A stretch of DNA of 38,705 bases from Gulosibacter macacae (GCF_003865375.1 NZ_RQVS01000015.1:1-38705); one strand, 5' to 3'; counted from the first letter of the stretch, positions 1-10,375 are shown. Notes: generated by a model not told the origin, from the letters alone. Made by a program: numbers and translations.

Positions 1-41
1 CACCAACCGGCACAGTCTTGCACGAGAGCAACTTCTCTATC

Positions 42-194
42 TTAGGAGCCGCGCTTCACCTTGTCAAATTGGCTGGCTGCTGTTCGCGGAACCTGTTTCC
101 ACTTGTCCGGGCGTGGCGAAGTCGATGACTTCGGCTTGGCCGGAGCTGTGGAGCTTGTCGCTGCCTTGAGGCCTTCGCGCCTTGCGCTTGGCAC
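42..194 (-). CDS. possible small basic hypothetical protein (low confidence)
   Basis: This is a candidate 50-residue protein, rich in Ser, Thr, Lys and Pro, ending in a basic stretch (…QFDKVKRGS). I do not recognise it. A GTG at 194 preceded by a weak GCGAG is one possible start; the frame stays open upstream to 284, so the start is unsure. It is listed only because its composition looks more like a low-complexity bacterial tail than a shadow frame and no other gene occupies positions 1-290. It could equally be non-coding. Confidence 0.22.
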   Translation of the reverse strand: MPSARREGLKAATSSTAPAKPKSSTSPRPDKWKQVPRTAASQFDKVKRGS

Positions 195-292
195 CTCGCG
201 GCGACAAGGGAATACATTACGCAGAGTTGGGCATCCGTGCAAACCGAGGCCGAATCCCGGGCGTGTCGGGCCTGTTAAGGCCATTGTGCTTA

Positions 293-370
293 GAGAGCCT
301 CAGCACACGGTCGACCGCTTCGAGAGCCTCAGCACACGGTCGACCGCTTCGAGAGCCTCAGCACACGCGC
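293..370. repeat. tandem 29-bp repeat, about 2.6 copies, downstream of thiQ
   Basis: Units begin at 293, 322 and 351 with exact 29-bp spacing. The core reads GAGAGCCTCAGCACACGG followed by TCGACCGCTTC; the third copy diverges after GCCTCAGCACACG. The core (reverse complement GTGCTGAGGnnnTCGA) recurs in other gaps of this window near 7,500, 12,960-13,030 and 17,373. It lies just past the thiQ stop and may belong to the transcript end of that operon. Apart from this repeat and the doubtful small frame at 42-194, I see nothing in the first 397 bases. Confidence 0.8.
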
Positions 371-397
371 ACGTGCACCGCAGCTCGCACACCCGAA

Positions 398-1243
398 CTA
401 GCTGATACGCAACGACACCTCATCGCCCGGTTCGCCCCGCATCCCCCGCACTTCGGTCACCACATCGAGTAGTTCTACCTGTGTGGTGGTCGGTCGTTGC
501 GCGACGATGCGGCCACGCACTCGCCCGTCAGCACCGAGGAAGTCCCGCACCTCGGTGCTTGCCGGAGCACCAAGCAATTCCTCACGGCTGCCGATCTGGC
601 CGATGCGACCGTCAATCATGATCGCAATGCGGTCAGCGATGGCGGACGCCTCCTGCTGATCGTGCGTTACGTGCACCGCGCTGATACCGGCAGCGCGAAT
701 GATGTCGCGCAGCTCAACCGACAGCCGCTCCCGCAGCGCACGGTCGAGTGCAGAGAGCGGCTCATCGAGCAACAGCATTTGCGGAGCCGGTGCGAGTGCC
801 CGCGCCAGCGCCACTCGTTGCGCCTGTCCACCTGAAAGCGTCGCCACCGACCGTGACTCATAGCCTTCGAGACCAACGAGCTCGAGCATTTCGGCAACGC
901 GCTCAGCCCGCGCGGCCCGGGGCATCCCGGTGGTTTCGAGACCATAGGCAATATTTCGACCAACCGATCGGTGCGGGAACAACTGGCCGTCCTGAAACAC
1001 CATGCCGCAACCACGCTCGTGGGTGGGCGTGGCCACGACGCTGTACCCATGCATCCTGATGTCACCGGCGGCAACCGGCTCGAGGCCGGCGATCGCACGA
1101 AGCAGGGTCGACTTGCCCGAGCCCGAGGCTCCGAGTAAAGCCACGATCTCGCCCTCGGCGACCTCAAGATCTACATCGTGCAGCGCCACAAACTTGCCGT
1201 AGGTGACCGAGAGGTCACGCACCTCAAGTGCTGGAATCACCAC
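398..1243 (-). CDS. thiQ: thiamine ABC transporter ATP-binding protein
   Basis: This is the cytoplasmic ATPase of a binding-protein-dependent importer. Walker A is GASGSGKST (about residues 38-46), the signature is LSGGQAQR with Walker B MLLLDEP close behind, and the switch His is in HVTHDQQEA. At 281 residues it is longer than typical ThiQ and carries a short C-terminal extension. A GTG start at 1243 sits about 6 nt after a full GGAGG and overlaps the end of the upstream permease gene, so the two are translationally coupled; a second GTG follows immediately. The thiamine assignment rests on the TPP riboswitch at the head of the operon and on the neighbouring fused permease. By ATPase sequence alone it could serve iron, sulfate or polyamine uptake. 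Confidence 0.88.
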   Translation of the reverse strand: MVIPALEVRDLSVTYGKFVALHDVDLEVAEGEIVALLGASGSGKSTLLRAIAGLEPVAAGDIRMHGYSVVATPTHERGCGMVFQDGQLFPHRSVGRNIAYGLETTGMPRAARAERVAEMLELVGLEGYESRSVATLSGGQAQRVALARALAPAPQMLLLDEPLSALDRALRERLSVELRDIIRAAGISAVHVTHDQQEASAIADRIAIMIDGRIGQIGSREELLGAPASTEVRDFLGADGRVRGRIVAQRPTTTQVELLDVVTEVRGMRGEPGDEVSLRIS

Positions 1244-2937
1244 AGATCACCTCCAGAACCTCGCGGCCGCAGCCGCTCGCTGAGCATCATGACGCCGGCT
1301 GTGACAAGCGCGAGCAGGGTCGCCGCGGCCATCGCCATGCCGTAGTTGTCGGCTCCGGGTCGCCCGAGCACCCGCACAATGAGCACCGGCAGAGTCAGGT
1401 AATCCGGCCGGGCGAGGAACGACGTCGCGCCGAACTCCCCGAGCGACATGGCAAACGCGAAACCAGCCGCCGTGCCGATGCCGCGGGCCAATACGGGGCC
1501 GTCGATCGTGCGCAGGATTCGTCCGGGTCCGGCGCCGAGCGTCGCCGCCACTTCGCGTTGTCGCGGATCGATTGCCCGAAGCGCAGGCACCAATACGCGG
1601 ATGACGAGTGGCAACGCCACTACCGCCTGCGCAAATGGCACGAGCAGGCCCGAGCGCGCAACTTCGGGCCAGGCCACCTGCAGCGAAATAACGAAACCGA
1701 ACCCCACCGTCACGGCAGATACGCCAAGCGGCAACATGATGGCGCCATCGAGGATGCGTTGGCGTCGCGCCCATTTCGCACCGGCGCGTCGCGAAAGTGC
1801 CAGTGCGAGCGGAACACCGATCGCGAGCGAAATCCACGTGGCGTCGATTGCAATGCGCACCGAGTGATCGAGCGCTTCGAGCATGGTCGTACCGCCGGCA
1901 AACCCCGACCCCGAGGTGGCGAGCAGCGCAAAGTTGCCGAAGCCAAACCCATCCCGGCTCGCGAGTGCGCGCAGGGCGAGCGCCACGAGCGGGGCGATGA
2001 TGAGCCCACCAATGACGAGCAACGTCAGTGCGAACGCGGGCATGTCGGCTCGGCCGAGCGGATGGGTCGTGGCATCGCGCATCCGCAATGCCGTCTCGGT
2101 GCCGCGACGCAAGCGGTTGGCGACGAGCACCGCCACCACGACGATAAGGAATTGCAGGCACGAGAGCGCCGCCGCCGTTCGCAGGTCAAGCAAGGTCGTC
2201 GTCTGCACGTAGATTTCGGTTTCGAGCGTGCCGCCGCCCGGTCGACCGAGGGTTTGCACGATGCCGAACGCTGTCGAGCAGAACAAGAACACGATGCTCG
2301 CGGCCGAGGCAATCGCCGGCACCAATTGCGGCAGTGTCACCGTGGTGAATGCGCGTAGCGGCGAGGCACCGAGCGTGCGGGCGGCCTCGGCTGAGCGTGG
2401 ATCGAGCGATGCCCAGAGTGGGCCGACAGTTCGCACGACGACCGAAAAATTGAAGAACACCATCGCAAGCACAACAGCTGTGGTCGTGCCGTCGAGGCCG
2501 AGGAATCCGAGTGGTCCGCGATCGGCAAGGAGCGCGCGAAAGGCGACACCGACGACGACGGTCGGCAAGACGAACGGCATGGTGGCGACGGCGCGCAGCA
2601 GGTTTCGTCCAGGGAACCGACAGCGATAGAGCACATAGGCGCCGGGGGTGCCGAGGAGAACCGCACCTGCCGTACCAGCGAGGGCAAGCCAGAGCGTCTG
2701 CCCGAGGATGCGCCAGGTGCGCGCCTGGGTGAGCACCTCACCAAACGCTCCCCCATCGCCTGTGCCGGCATCGCTCACCCCGCGCCAAAGCATGGAGCCG
2801 ACGGGCCAGAGAAAGAAGACCGCGAGGAACGCGACCGGGATGATCACCGCGAGTGACCACGCGACCGGGGCGGCGAGCTTTGGGGCTCGCCGCCCGTGGT
2901 CGACGTGTGGTGTCGTCACCCGCGTGATCGGGGTCAT
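1237..2937 (-). CDS. thiP: thiamine ABC transporter permease, two fused membrane domains
   Basis: This is an integral membrane permease that moves substrate delivered by the lipoprotein ThiB, powered by ThiQ. The 566 residues contain two tandem binding-protein-dependent transport domains, as in ThiP/FbpB proteins (usually about 530-560 residues). A first membrane helix lies near residues 25-47 (AWSLAVIIPVAFLAVFFLWP). Each half carries an EAA-like loop: EAARTLGASPLRAF in the first and REVAATLGAGPGRIL in the second. The gene starts 19 nt after thiB and I see no good Shine-Dalgarno, so it may depend on readthrough coupling. Its stop overlaps the thiQ start. Fused double permeases also occur in ferric-iron importers; the TPP riboswitch decides for thiamine. 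Confidence 0.88.
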   Translation of the reverse strand: MTPITRVTTPHVDHGRRAPKLAAPVAWSLAVIIPVAFLAVFFLWPVGSMLWRGVSDAGTGDGGAFGEVLTQARTWRILGQTLWLALAGTAGAVLLGTPGAYVLYRCRFPGRNLLRAVATMPFVLPTVVVGVAFRALLADRGPLGFLGLDGTTTAVVLAMVFFNFSVVVRTVGPLWASLDPRSAEAARTLGASPLRAFTTVTLPQLVPAIASAASIVFLFCSTAFGIVQTLGRPGGGTLETEIYVQTTTLLDLRTAAALSCLQFLIVVVAVLVANRLRRGTETALRMRDATTHPLGRADMPAFALTLLVIGGLIIAPLVALALRALASRDGFGFGNFALLATSGSGFAGGTTMLEALDHSVRIAIDATWISLAIGVPLALALSRRAGAKWARRQRILDGAIMLPLGVSAVTVGFGFVISLQVAWPEVARSGLLVPFAQAVVALPLVIRVLVPALRAIDPRQREVAATLGAGPGRILRTIDGPVLARGIGTAAGFAFAMSLGEFGATSFLARPDYLTLPVLIVRVLGRPGADNYGMAMAAATLLALVTAGVMMLSERLRPRGSGGDLW

Positions 2938-2956
2938 CTAGTGATTATTGCCGTCG

Positions 2957-4024
2957 TTACCGCGACTCATTCAGGGTGGTCCACTCACTGATCCACGCGG
3001 TGCGGTTTGCCGCGACGGTGGCAGCGTCGAGATCGAGCGGGTTCGCGCTCAGTGCGGCGAATTCGCTCCATTCGGTCGGGAGCGACACGCGGTCGTCGAC
3101 CGGGTACATGTACATGTTGTCGGGGAGCCCTGCCTGGAACTCGTTTGAAAGCAAGTAGTCGATGAACGCCTGGGCGCCCTCCGGGTTCTTCGCACCAGCC
3201 ACGACGCCGGCGTACTCCACCTGGGTGGTACACGTGGCCTCGATCGACCCGGTGGCTCCACCGGTGTAAGCAGGCGACGACGAGTAGCTCAACACGAGCG
3301 GGTAAGCGCCTTTGCCGTCGGCTCCCGAAAAGTCGGTGTAGTACGCATCCGACCAGCCCGCAGCCACCTTGGTGCCGCCAGCGAGCAGCGCCTTCCAGTA
3401 GTCCTGCCAACCGTCCTCACCCTTCGCCGCGATGGTGGCCACGAGGAAGGCGAGACCGGGCGATGAGGTCGCCGGGTCGGTGACGACAAGCAGCTTCGCG
3501 TACTCAGGCTCGGCAAGCTGATCGAGCGTGGTCGGCTCGGCAACACCGTTCGCGGCAAACCACTCGTGGTCGATGTTGATGCACACCTGGCCCATGTCGA
3601 TCGGCGTGAGTTCGCTGCCGACCGAGTAGGTCTTGGCCGATTCGGGCAGCGCCGGTGAGCCGTACGGTGCGAGCGCGCCCGCGTCTATTACCGCCTGGGC
3701 TGAGTAGTTGTCGATGCCGTAGACACCGTCGACCGTCGGCGCATCCTTGCTCAGAATGAGCTGATTCACCACGAAGCCGGCGTCACCGGGTGCCGTGGTG
3801 ACGAGTGTGTAGCCCGAGGCCGCCTCGAACGCGGCAATCTGCTCCTCGCTGATGTTGAACGAGTCGTGCGTGAGGATCGTGACGGTGCCATTGCTTGCGC
3901 CCGTTGAGTCGGTGCTCGACGGAGCTTGCTGGCCAATGGCCGAGCATCCGGTGAGCGCGAGCCCTAGGGCTGCGGTCGCGGCCAGAGCGCGGATGCCTCG
4001 CGCGGTAATGGTGTGACGCTTCAT
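2957..4024 (-). CDS. thiB: thiamine ABC transporter substrate-binding lipoprotein
   Basis: This is the extracellular, lipid-anchored thiamine or thiamine phosphate binding protein. I chose the ATG at 4024 because GGAGGT lies 4 nt upstream and because it gives a clean lipoprotein signal: a basic N-terminus, a hydrophobic stretch and lipobox LTGC with Cys27. The frame stays open 12 codons upstream, but that stretch overlaps the regulatory hairpin. After the signal comes a Ser/Thr-rich linker and then the periplasmic-binding fold typical of ThiB (VTILTHDSFNISEEQIAAFE near residues 45-65, and an internal GYTLVTTAPGDAG). At 355 residues it is slightly longer than enterobacterial ThiB. It is the first gene of thiB-thiP-thiQ and is directly preceded by a TPP riboswitch. 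Confidence 0.92.
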   Translation of the reverse strand: MKRHTITARGIRALAATAALGLALTGCSAIGQQAPSSTDSTGASNGTVTILTHDSFNISEEQIAAFEAASGYTLVTTAPGDAGFVVNQLILSKDAPTVDGVYGIDNYSAQAVIDAGALAPYGSPALPESAKTYSVGSELTPIDMGQVCINIDHEWFAANGVAEPTTLDQLAEPEYAKLLVVTDPATSSPGLAFLVATIAAKGEDGWQDYWKALLAGGTKVAAGWSDAYYTDFSGADGKGAYPLVLSYSSSPAYTGGATGSIEATCTTQVEYAGVVAGAKNPEGAQAFIDYLLSNEFQAGLPDNMYMYPVDDRVSLPTEWSEFAALSANPLDLDAATVAANRTAWISEWTTLNESR

Positions 4025-4029
4025 TGCTA

Positions 4030-4075
4030 CCTCCATGCGTTGATGGAGGGCCTGCGGCACGAAATGCGCCGCAGG
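4030..4075 (-). promoter_or_regulatory. expression platform: hairpin sequestering thiB Shine-Dalgarno
   Basis: Reading the minus strand between the TPP aptamer and thiB there are two hairpins. The first is CCTGCGGC / GCCGCAGG (4068-4075 with 4051-4058), an 8-bp perfect stem. The second is CCTCCAT / ATGGAGG (4043-4049 with 4030-4036), whose 3' arm contains the GGAGG used for thiB. The second stem would hide the ribosome-binding site, so ligand-bound aptamer could switch translation off. Pairing is seen directly; the switching role is inferred. Confidence 0.7.
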
Positions 4076-4084
4076 GAGAGATCC

Positions 4085-4170
4085 CGACTCCCTACGCCGG
4101 TGCTAACCGGTTCAGGTTCGAGGGTCTGCGGATACGCCGCACTCTCAGCGCCCCGCGGGCGCTCCCCTGT
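4085..4170 (-). promoter_or_regulatory. TPP (THI-box) riboswitch aptamer
   Basis: On the minus strand the hallmark THI-box parts appear in order: GGGGAGCGCC, the P3 loop region, GCTGAGAGTGCGG, GCAGACCCTCGAACCTGA, ACCGGTTAGCACCGG, and GTAGGGAG. CTGAGAG and the CCTGAACC…GTAGGGA tract are the thiamine pyrophosphate binding signatures. It precedes thiB by about 60 nt and should repress the thiamine import operon when TPP is plentiful. Confidence 0.95.
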
Positions 4171-4181
4171 CGTCACGAGCC

Positions 4182-4187
4182 ACCCTA
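4182..4187 (-). promoter_or_regulatory. probable -10 box of the thiBPQ operon
   Basis: TAGGGT on the minus strand lies such that transcription would begin near 4175, at the very start of the TPP aptamer. No convincing -35 was seen. Confidence 0.5.
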
Positions 4188-4204
4188 GCAGTCGGGAAAC
4201 GGGT

Positions 4205-4239
4205 TGCGGCCCACGAAGCGCGATGCTTCGCGGGCCGCA
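4205..4239 (-). terminator. terminator hairpin after gdhA
   Basis: TGCGGCCC-a-CGAAGC (4205-4219) pairs with GCTTCG-c-GGGCCGCA (4225-4239) around a 5-nt loop, with one A-C mismatch. It begins 16 nt past the gdhA stop and separates gdhA from the riboswitch-controlled operon. No long T-run follows, only GTTTCCC. Confidence 0.7.
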
Positions 4240-4254
4240 GAGCCAACAGGTCGT

Positions 4255-6419
<2,165 letters not shown>

Positions 6420-6426
6420 CCCGCCC

Positions 6427-6464
6427 ACCCTACGCCGCCAGTTTCAAGGCGCTGTGCCTAGGCT
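6427..6464. promoter_or_regulatory. divergent pair of leaderless promoters
   Basis: On the minus strand TAGGGT (6432-6427) lies 7 nt before the ATG at 6419. On the plus strand TAGGCT (6459-6464) lies 6 nt before the GTG at 6471. Both fit the actinobacterial leaderless pattern, in which the transcript begins at or next to the start codon. Inference is from spacing alone. Confidence 0.6.
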
Positions 6465-6470
6465 GACGGT

Positions 6471-7478
6471 GTGATGCCCAAGTCTGCCAACCCCGAGTCT
6501 GCCAACCCCGTGCCTGTCGACCCCATGCCTGCAAGCGCCGTGCCACCGTCGCCGCATTGGACTCCGGAGGGATTGCGCGCTCCCGAGTTGCCGACCCAGG
6601 TCGATCTCTCGCAATTGCCGCCGATGCAATCGTTCTTGCGGGCAATGCAGCTCGATAACCCCGGCGCACGCACTCGCGATGACACCTTCACCGGGACGAA
6701 CATTTGGGATCTCTACGATCGCGTGTTCGGTGGCCAGGCCGTGGCGCAATCGGTGATCGCGGCCGGGCATACCGTTGATGATGATCGCGTCATCCACTCG
6801 ATTCACGGGTACTTCATGCGGCCTGGCAATGTGGATGAACCGCTCACGTTCTCGGTGTCGCGGCTCTTTGACGGCGCCTCGTTTTCGACGCGCTCGGTAA
6901 CCGCGTATCAGAACCGCTTGCCGATGTTCACGATGCTCTGCTCGTTCCAGTTGCCGCAGGAAGGACTCGAGCACTCAATTTCGATGCCGGAGGGCATTCC
7001 CGACCCGGATTCACTACCCGATGAGGGACCGATCGTGAGCGCGGTAAGTGAGGATCTCGCGAACTACTGGGTGTACCGCCGACCGTTCCACATTCGTCAC
7101 GTGGAGGGTCAGATTTACACGGCCCCGGCCGCGACGCGCACGAATCACCAGGCGGTGTGGTTCAAGGCAGTCGAGACGCTGCCGGATGATGACCACCTGC
7201 ATCGGGCTGCGCTCGGATTCCTGAGCGATTACACCGTGCTCGAGTCGCTCTTGCGGTCGCACGGACTGTCGTGGGCGACGCCGGGATTGCGCGCAGCGAA
7301 CCTTGACCATGCGGTGTGGTGGCATCGTTCGGCGCGGGTCGATGAGTGGTTGCTCTATCTGCAGGAGTCGTCGACGACACAGGGTGGGCGGGGCCTCATC
7401 CAGGGTCGTATTTTCACGCGCGAGGGTCTGCTTGTCGCGACGGTGACCCAAGAGGGCATGGTGCGCGTCAGCGAGTAG
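6471..7478 (+). CDS. tesB: acyl-CoA thioesterase II
   Basis: A double-hotdog thioesterase that hydrolyses acyl-CoA to fatty acid and CoA in the cytoplasm. Family signatures are NIWDLYDRVFGGQAVAQ, HSIHGYFMRPG, the Asp of LDHAVWWH, and RGLIQGRIFTREGLLVAT near the C-terminus. At 335 residues it is longer than E. coli TesB (286) because of a Pro/Ala-rich, low-complexity N-terminus of about 35 residues containing a short ESANP/KSANP repeat. The GTG at 6471, directly followed by ATG, fits a leaderless transcript from TAGGCT at 6459; if that is wrong, a later Met (residue 19) is possible. It is monocistronic, ended by the strong stem at 7498-7537. Confidence 0.93.
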   Translation: MMPKSANPESANPVPVDPMPASAVPPSPHWTPEGLRAPELPTQVDLSQLPPMQSFLRAMQLDNPGARTRDDTFTGTNIWDLYDRVFGGQAVAQSVIAAGHTVDDDRVIHSIHGYFMRPGNVDEPLTFSVSRLFDGASFSTRSVTAYQNRLPMFTMLCSFQLPQEGLEHSISMPEGIPDPDSLPDEGPIVSAVSEDLANYWVYRRPFHIRHVEGQIYTAPAATRTNHQAVWFKAVETLPDDDHLHRAALGFLSDYTVLESLLRSHGLSWATPGLRAANLDHAVWWHRSARVDEWLLYLQESSTTQGGRGLIQGRIFTREGLLVATVTQEGMVRVSE

Positions 7479-7497
7479 GCGCAGGCCGCTTCGCGTA

Positions 7498-7537
7498 CTG
7501 AGGCCCTCGAAGCACGCTTGCACTTCGAGGGCCTCAG
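7498..7537. terminator. bidirectional terminator-like perfect 15-bp hairpin
   Basis: CTGAGGCCCTCGAAG (7498-7512) pairs perfectly with CTTCGAGGGCCTCAG (7523-7537) around a 10-nt loop. It lies between convergent tesB and the thioesterase gene and can serve both strands. A further GAGAGCCTCAGG at 7550-7561 belongs to the same repeat family as the tandem units at 293-370. Confidence 0.78.
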
Positions 7538-7572
7538 CGCGCCAACAGCGAGAGCCTCAGGCGGTCGGTCGA

Positions 7573-8097
7573 CTACTTGCGGTCGGCACGCATCGCGACG
7601 CGCTCACCGAGGAACGGCTGCCAAGCGGCTCGTTCGTCGTCGTTGATCCGGCGGGGGCGCTGCGTTTCGGGATCAATGAGCACGATCGTCGAGCGCGCCA
7701 CGGTGTGCAGCAAGCGCGGATCGTCACCGACCGGGCTGTACACCGCATATGAGATCTCGGCCGAGGCAGAGCCGATTTCGCTGATCCACATCTCCACATC
7801 GATCGGGTCGAGCGCGTGGCCAATCGGCACGCGGTATTCGATCGCGTGGGCTGCGATGAGCGTGATGGTGTCAGCGTTGTCGCCGGCGCCAACTACCGCG
7901 AGCGGTCGGGTCGGATCGTAGCTGCCGTCTGGTGCACGCCAGAACGCCGAGATTCGCGCCTCTTCAAGGAGCGAAAACATGGTGGCGTTGTTGACGTGTC
8001 CGTAGGCATCGAGGTCGCGCCACCGAACCGGCACCGGTACGTGTACGCGCCGGTGGCCGTCGGTGTCGCCGGTGACGAAGCAGTCGCGAGCGATCAT
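7573..8097 (-). CDS. hotdog-fold acyl-CoA thioesterase (4HBT/YbgC type)
   Basis: A 174-residue single-hotdog thioesterase. The family signature is VRWRDLDAYGHVNNATMFSLLEEAR (start near residue 24), containing the catalytic Asp of the 4-hydroxybenzoyl-CoA thioesterase group (D-x-x-G-H-V-N-N). Substrate cannot be read from the sequence. The ATG overlaps the last base of the ettA stop (TAATG), so translation is coupled to ettA and the two genes form one transcript on the minus strand. A functional link between ettA and this enzyme is not obvious, though the pairing seems common in Actinobacteria. Confidence 0.88.
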   Translation of the reverse strand: MIARDCFVTGDTDGHRRVHVPVPVRWRDLDAYGHVNNATMFSLLEEARISAFWRAPDGSYDPTRPLAVVGAGDNADTITLIAAHAIEYRVPIGHALDPIDVEMWISEIGSASAEISYAVYSPVGDDPRLLHTVARSTIVLIDPETQRPRRINDDERAAWQPFLGERVAMRADRK

Positions 8098-9779
8098 TAG
8101 TCGCGCGTGAGCTTGCGGTAGGTCACCCGCGACGGCTTTGCCGCTTCGGGGCCGAGACGCTCGATCTTATTGGCCTCGTATCCCTCGAAGTTGCCCTCGA
8201 ACCAGTACCAGTTTGACGGGTCGTCTTCGGTGCCCTCATAGGCGAGGATGTGGGTCGCGACGCGGTCGAGGAACCACCGGTCGTGCGTGATGACCACAGC
8301 GCATCCGGGGTATTCGAGCAGTGCGTTCTCGAGGCTCGAGAGCGTTTCGACGTCGAGGTCGTTAGTCGGCTCGTCAAGGAGCAAGAGGTTGCCACCCTGC
8401 TTGAGCGTGAGCGCGAGGTTGAGGCGGTTGCGCTCACCACCCGAGAGCACGCCGGCCTTCTTCTGCTGGTCGGGGCCCTTGAAGCCGAACGACGAGACAT
8501 AGGCACGCGAGGGAATTTCAACCTGACCGACCTGAATGTAGTCGAGTCCGTCGCTGACGACCTGCCACACATTCTGCTCGGGGTCGATGCCCGCACGTGA
8601 CTGGTCGACGTACGAAATCTTGACCGTCTCACCGATCTTGAGGTCGCCACCATCGAGTTCTTCGAGGCCAACGATCGACTTGAACAGCGTCGACTTACCG
8701 ACACCGTTCGGGCCGATGATGCCGACGATGCCGTTGCGGGGCAGCGAGAAGGTGAGGTTGTCGAAAAGCACGCGCTCGCCGAAACCCTTCTTCAGGTTCG
8801 TGGCTTCGAGCACAACATTGCCCAGGCGCGGCCCCGGCGGAATCTGAATCTCTTCGAAGTCAAGCTTGCGAGTGCGCTCCGCCTCAGCAGCCATCTCTTC
8901 GTAGCGAGCAAGACGAGCCTTCGACTTCGCCTGGCGGCCCTTGGTGTTTGAACGCACCCACTCGAGTTCTTCGGCAAGACGCTTCGCGAGTTTCGCATCC
9001 TTCTTGCCCTGGATCTGCAGGCGCTCGGCCTTCTTCTCGAGGTAGGTCGTGTAGTTGCCCTCGTACGGGTAGAGGCGGCCGCGGTCGACCTCGGCGATCC
9101 ACTGTGCGACGTGGTCGAGGAAGTACCGGTCGTGGGTGATCGCAATCACGGCGCCGGGGTACTTCTGCAGGTGCTGCTCGAGCCAGAGCACACTCTCGGC
9201 GTCGAGGTGGTTGGTTGGCTCATCGAGGAGCAGCAGGTCGGGCTTCTCGAGCAGCAACTTGCACAGTGCCACGCGGCGGCGCTCGCCGCCCGAGAGGTTC
9301 GTCACCGGCTCGTCGGCAGGCGGGCAGCGCAGTGCATCCATCGCCTGTTCGAGCTGCGAGTCGAGATCCCACGCGTCGAGCGCGTCGATCTCGGTCTGCA
9401 GGGTGCCCATTTCTTCCATGAGCTTGTCGAAGTCGGCGTCGGGGTCGGCCATTTCGTTCGAGATCTCGTTGAAGCGGTCGAGCTTGCCCTTAATGTCGGC
9501 AACGCCCTCTTCAACGTTCTCACGCACGGTCTTCGTCTCGTCGAGCGGCGGTTCCTGCAACAGGATGCCGACCGAGAAGCCCGGCGTGAGCTTAGCTTCA
9601 CCATTCGACGGGGTGTCGAGCCCCGCCATGATCTTGAGGATCGTCGACTTACCGGCACCGTTGGGGCCAACCATGCCAATCTTGGCGCCGGGGAAGAACG
9701 ACATCGTAACGTCGTCGAGAATGAGCTTGTCGCCCACCTTCTTGCGGGCGCGGACCATTTGATAGATGTACTCGGCCAT
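8097..9779 (-). CDS. ettA: energy-dependent translational throttle protein EttA (ABC-F)
   Basis: A ribosome-associated ABC-F ATPase that binds the E site and gates the first elongation step according to ATP/ADP ratio. Two ATPase domains are seen: GPNGAGKST (near residue 39) with LSGGERRRVAL and LLLLDEPTNHLDAES, then GPNGVGKST (near residue 355) with LSGGERNRLNL and LLLLDEPTNDLDVET. Between them is the basic linker (KKAERLQIQGKKDAKLAKRL…) of the P-site tRNA interaction motif. There are no membrane segments, so it is not a transporter. The length of 560 residues matches EttA. The ATG at 9779 lies 7 nt after a TAGACT box, suggesting a leaderless mRNA. Confidence 0.96.
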   Translation of the reverse strand: MAEYIYQMVRARKKVGDKLILDDVTMSFFPGAKIGMVGPNGAGKSTILKIMAGLDTPSNGEAKLTPGFSVGILLQEPPLDETKTVRENVEEGVADIKGKLDRFNEISNEMADPDADFDKLMEEMGTLQTEIDALDAWDLDSQLEQAMDALRCPPADEPVTNLSGGERRRVALCKLLLEKPDLLLLDEPTNHLDAESVLWLEQHLQKYPGAVIAITHDRYFLDHVAQWIAEVDRGRLYPYEGNYTTYLEKKAERLQIQGKKDAKLAKRLAEELEWVRSNTKGRQAKSKARLARYEEMAAEAERTRKLDFEEIQIPPGPRLGNVVLEATNLKKGFGERVLFDNLTFSLPRNGIVGIIGPNGVGKSTLFKSIVGLEELDGGDLKIGETVKISYVDQSRAGIDPEQNVWQVVSDGLDYIQVGQVEIPSRAYVSSFGFKGPDQQKKAGVLSGGERNRLNLALTLKQGGNLLLLDEPTNDLDVETLSSLENALLEYPGCAVVITHDRWFLDRVATHILAYEGTEDDPSNWYWFEGNFEGYEANKIERLGPEAAKPSRVTYRKLTRD

Positions 9780-9786
9780 GTCGTCC

Positions 9787-9792
9787 AGTCTA
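9787..9792 (-). promoter_or_regulatory. -10 box of leaderless ettA promoter
   Basis: TAGACT on the minus strand is followed by 7 nt and the ettA ATG. No Shine-Dalgarno is present, consistent with a leaderless transcript. Confidence 0.6.
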
Positions 9793-9855
9793 CGGATGGG
9801 CCCGGCTACGGGCAGAGTGGGAGCGGTGAATCGGACCGCTCAGGACCACGGCACC

Positions 9856-10314
9856 TTACCAGTCAATGGGCTCCGGCTTCCCCATGAGGCACTGACCGGA
9901 GTCAGTTGGTGCCGCCATTTCCGACGAGTAGCCGCGAGCGCCCCACTGCCCGAGCAGACACTGATCGTCAGGCATTTTGACCGCGACGATCATGAAATCA
10001 ACTTCCAGGCCGATCGCCGTCTCATCAGCCGTGACTTCCATGCGCGACTTGTCGAAGCCTGCGTTGACGAGGGTGTCGACCATGGTCTTGCGGTCTGGCT
10101 TCGGGTTCGCAGCAATGAGCTGTTCGAGCGTGTAGTCGAAGAACGGCTTATTCGCCTCGGCGCCGCCATCGGGCACAAAGGTGGGAATCTCGACCGCTGT
10201 GGTCTCGGTCGGTGCGATGGTCTCGGTCGGCGCGGGGGTGCCCTGCGTGCATCCTGTGAGCAGGGCACCCACTGCGAGCGACACGGTGGCAGTGACAAGG
10301 CGGAATCGGCGCAC
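9856..10314 (-). CDS. small secreted lipoprotein, DUF6993-like
   Basis: A 152-residue exported lipoprotein of unknown role. The N-terminus has an Arg-rich start, a hydrophobic segment and lipobox LLTGC (Cys22), then a Thr/Glu/Pro-rich spacer (PTETIAPTETTAVE). The globular part holds two Cys residues (DDQCLLGQWG and SGQCLMG) that may form a disulfide, and ends KPEPIDW. This pattern recalls the actinobacterial DUF6993 family from memory; no search was possible. The GTG at 10314 is preferred because GAAAGG lies 6 nt upstream and the signal peptide begins right there; the frame is open much further upstream but that part overlaps ssb. Confidence 0.8.
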   Translation of the reverse strand: MRRFRLVTATVSLAVGALLTGCTQGTPAPTETIAPTETTAVEIPTFVPDGGAEANKPFFDYTLEQLIAANPKPDRKTMVDTLVNAGFDKSRMEVTADETAIGLEVDFMIVAVKMPDDQCLLGQWGARGYSSEMAAPTDSGQCLMGKPEPIDW

Positions 10315-10375
10315 GGACGACCTTTCAAGAACAATCAACCCGTGCATCCTACGTCGCCACCTTGACGGTGCCTGG

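Noticed and set aside
293-370. Tandem 29-bp units as a CRISPR array
   Set aside because: Units are back to back with no spacers, and no cas genes are near. Treated as an intergenic tandem repeat.
1228-2358. Long plus-strand frame opposite the thiamine permease
   Set aside because: It is Arg/His/Gln-rich without any family pattern and fully covered by the well-supported thiP on the other strand; a GC-driven shadow.
398-4024. ABC operon as a ferric iron importer
   Set aside because: The fused permease allows that, but the TPP riboswitch directly upstream makes thiamine far more likely.
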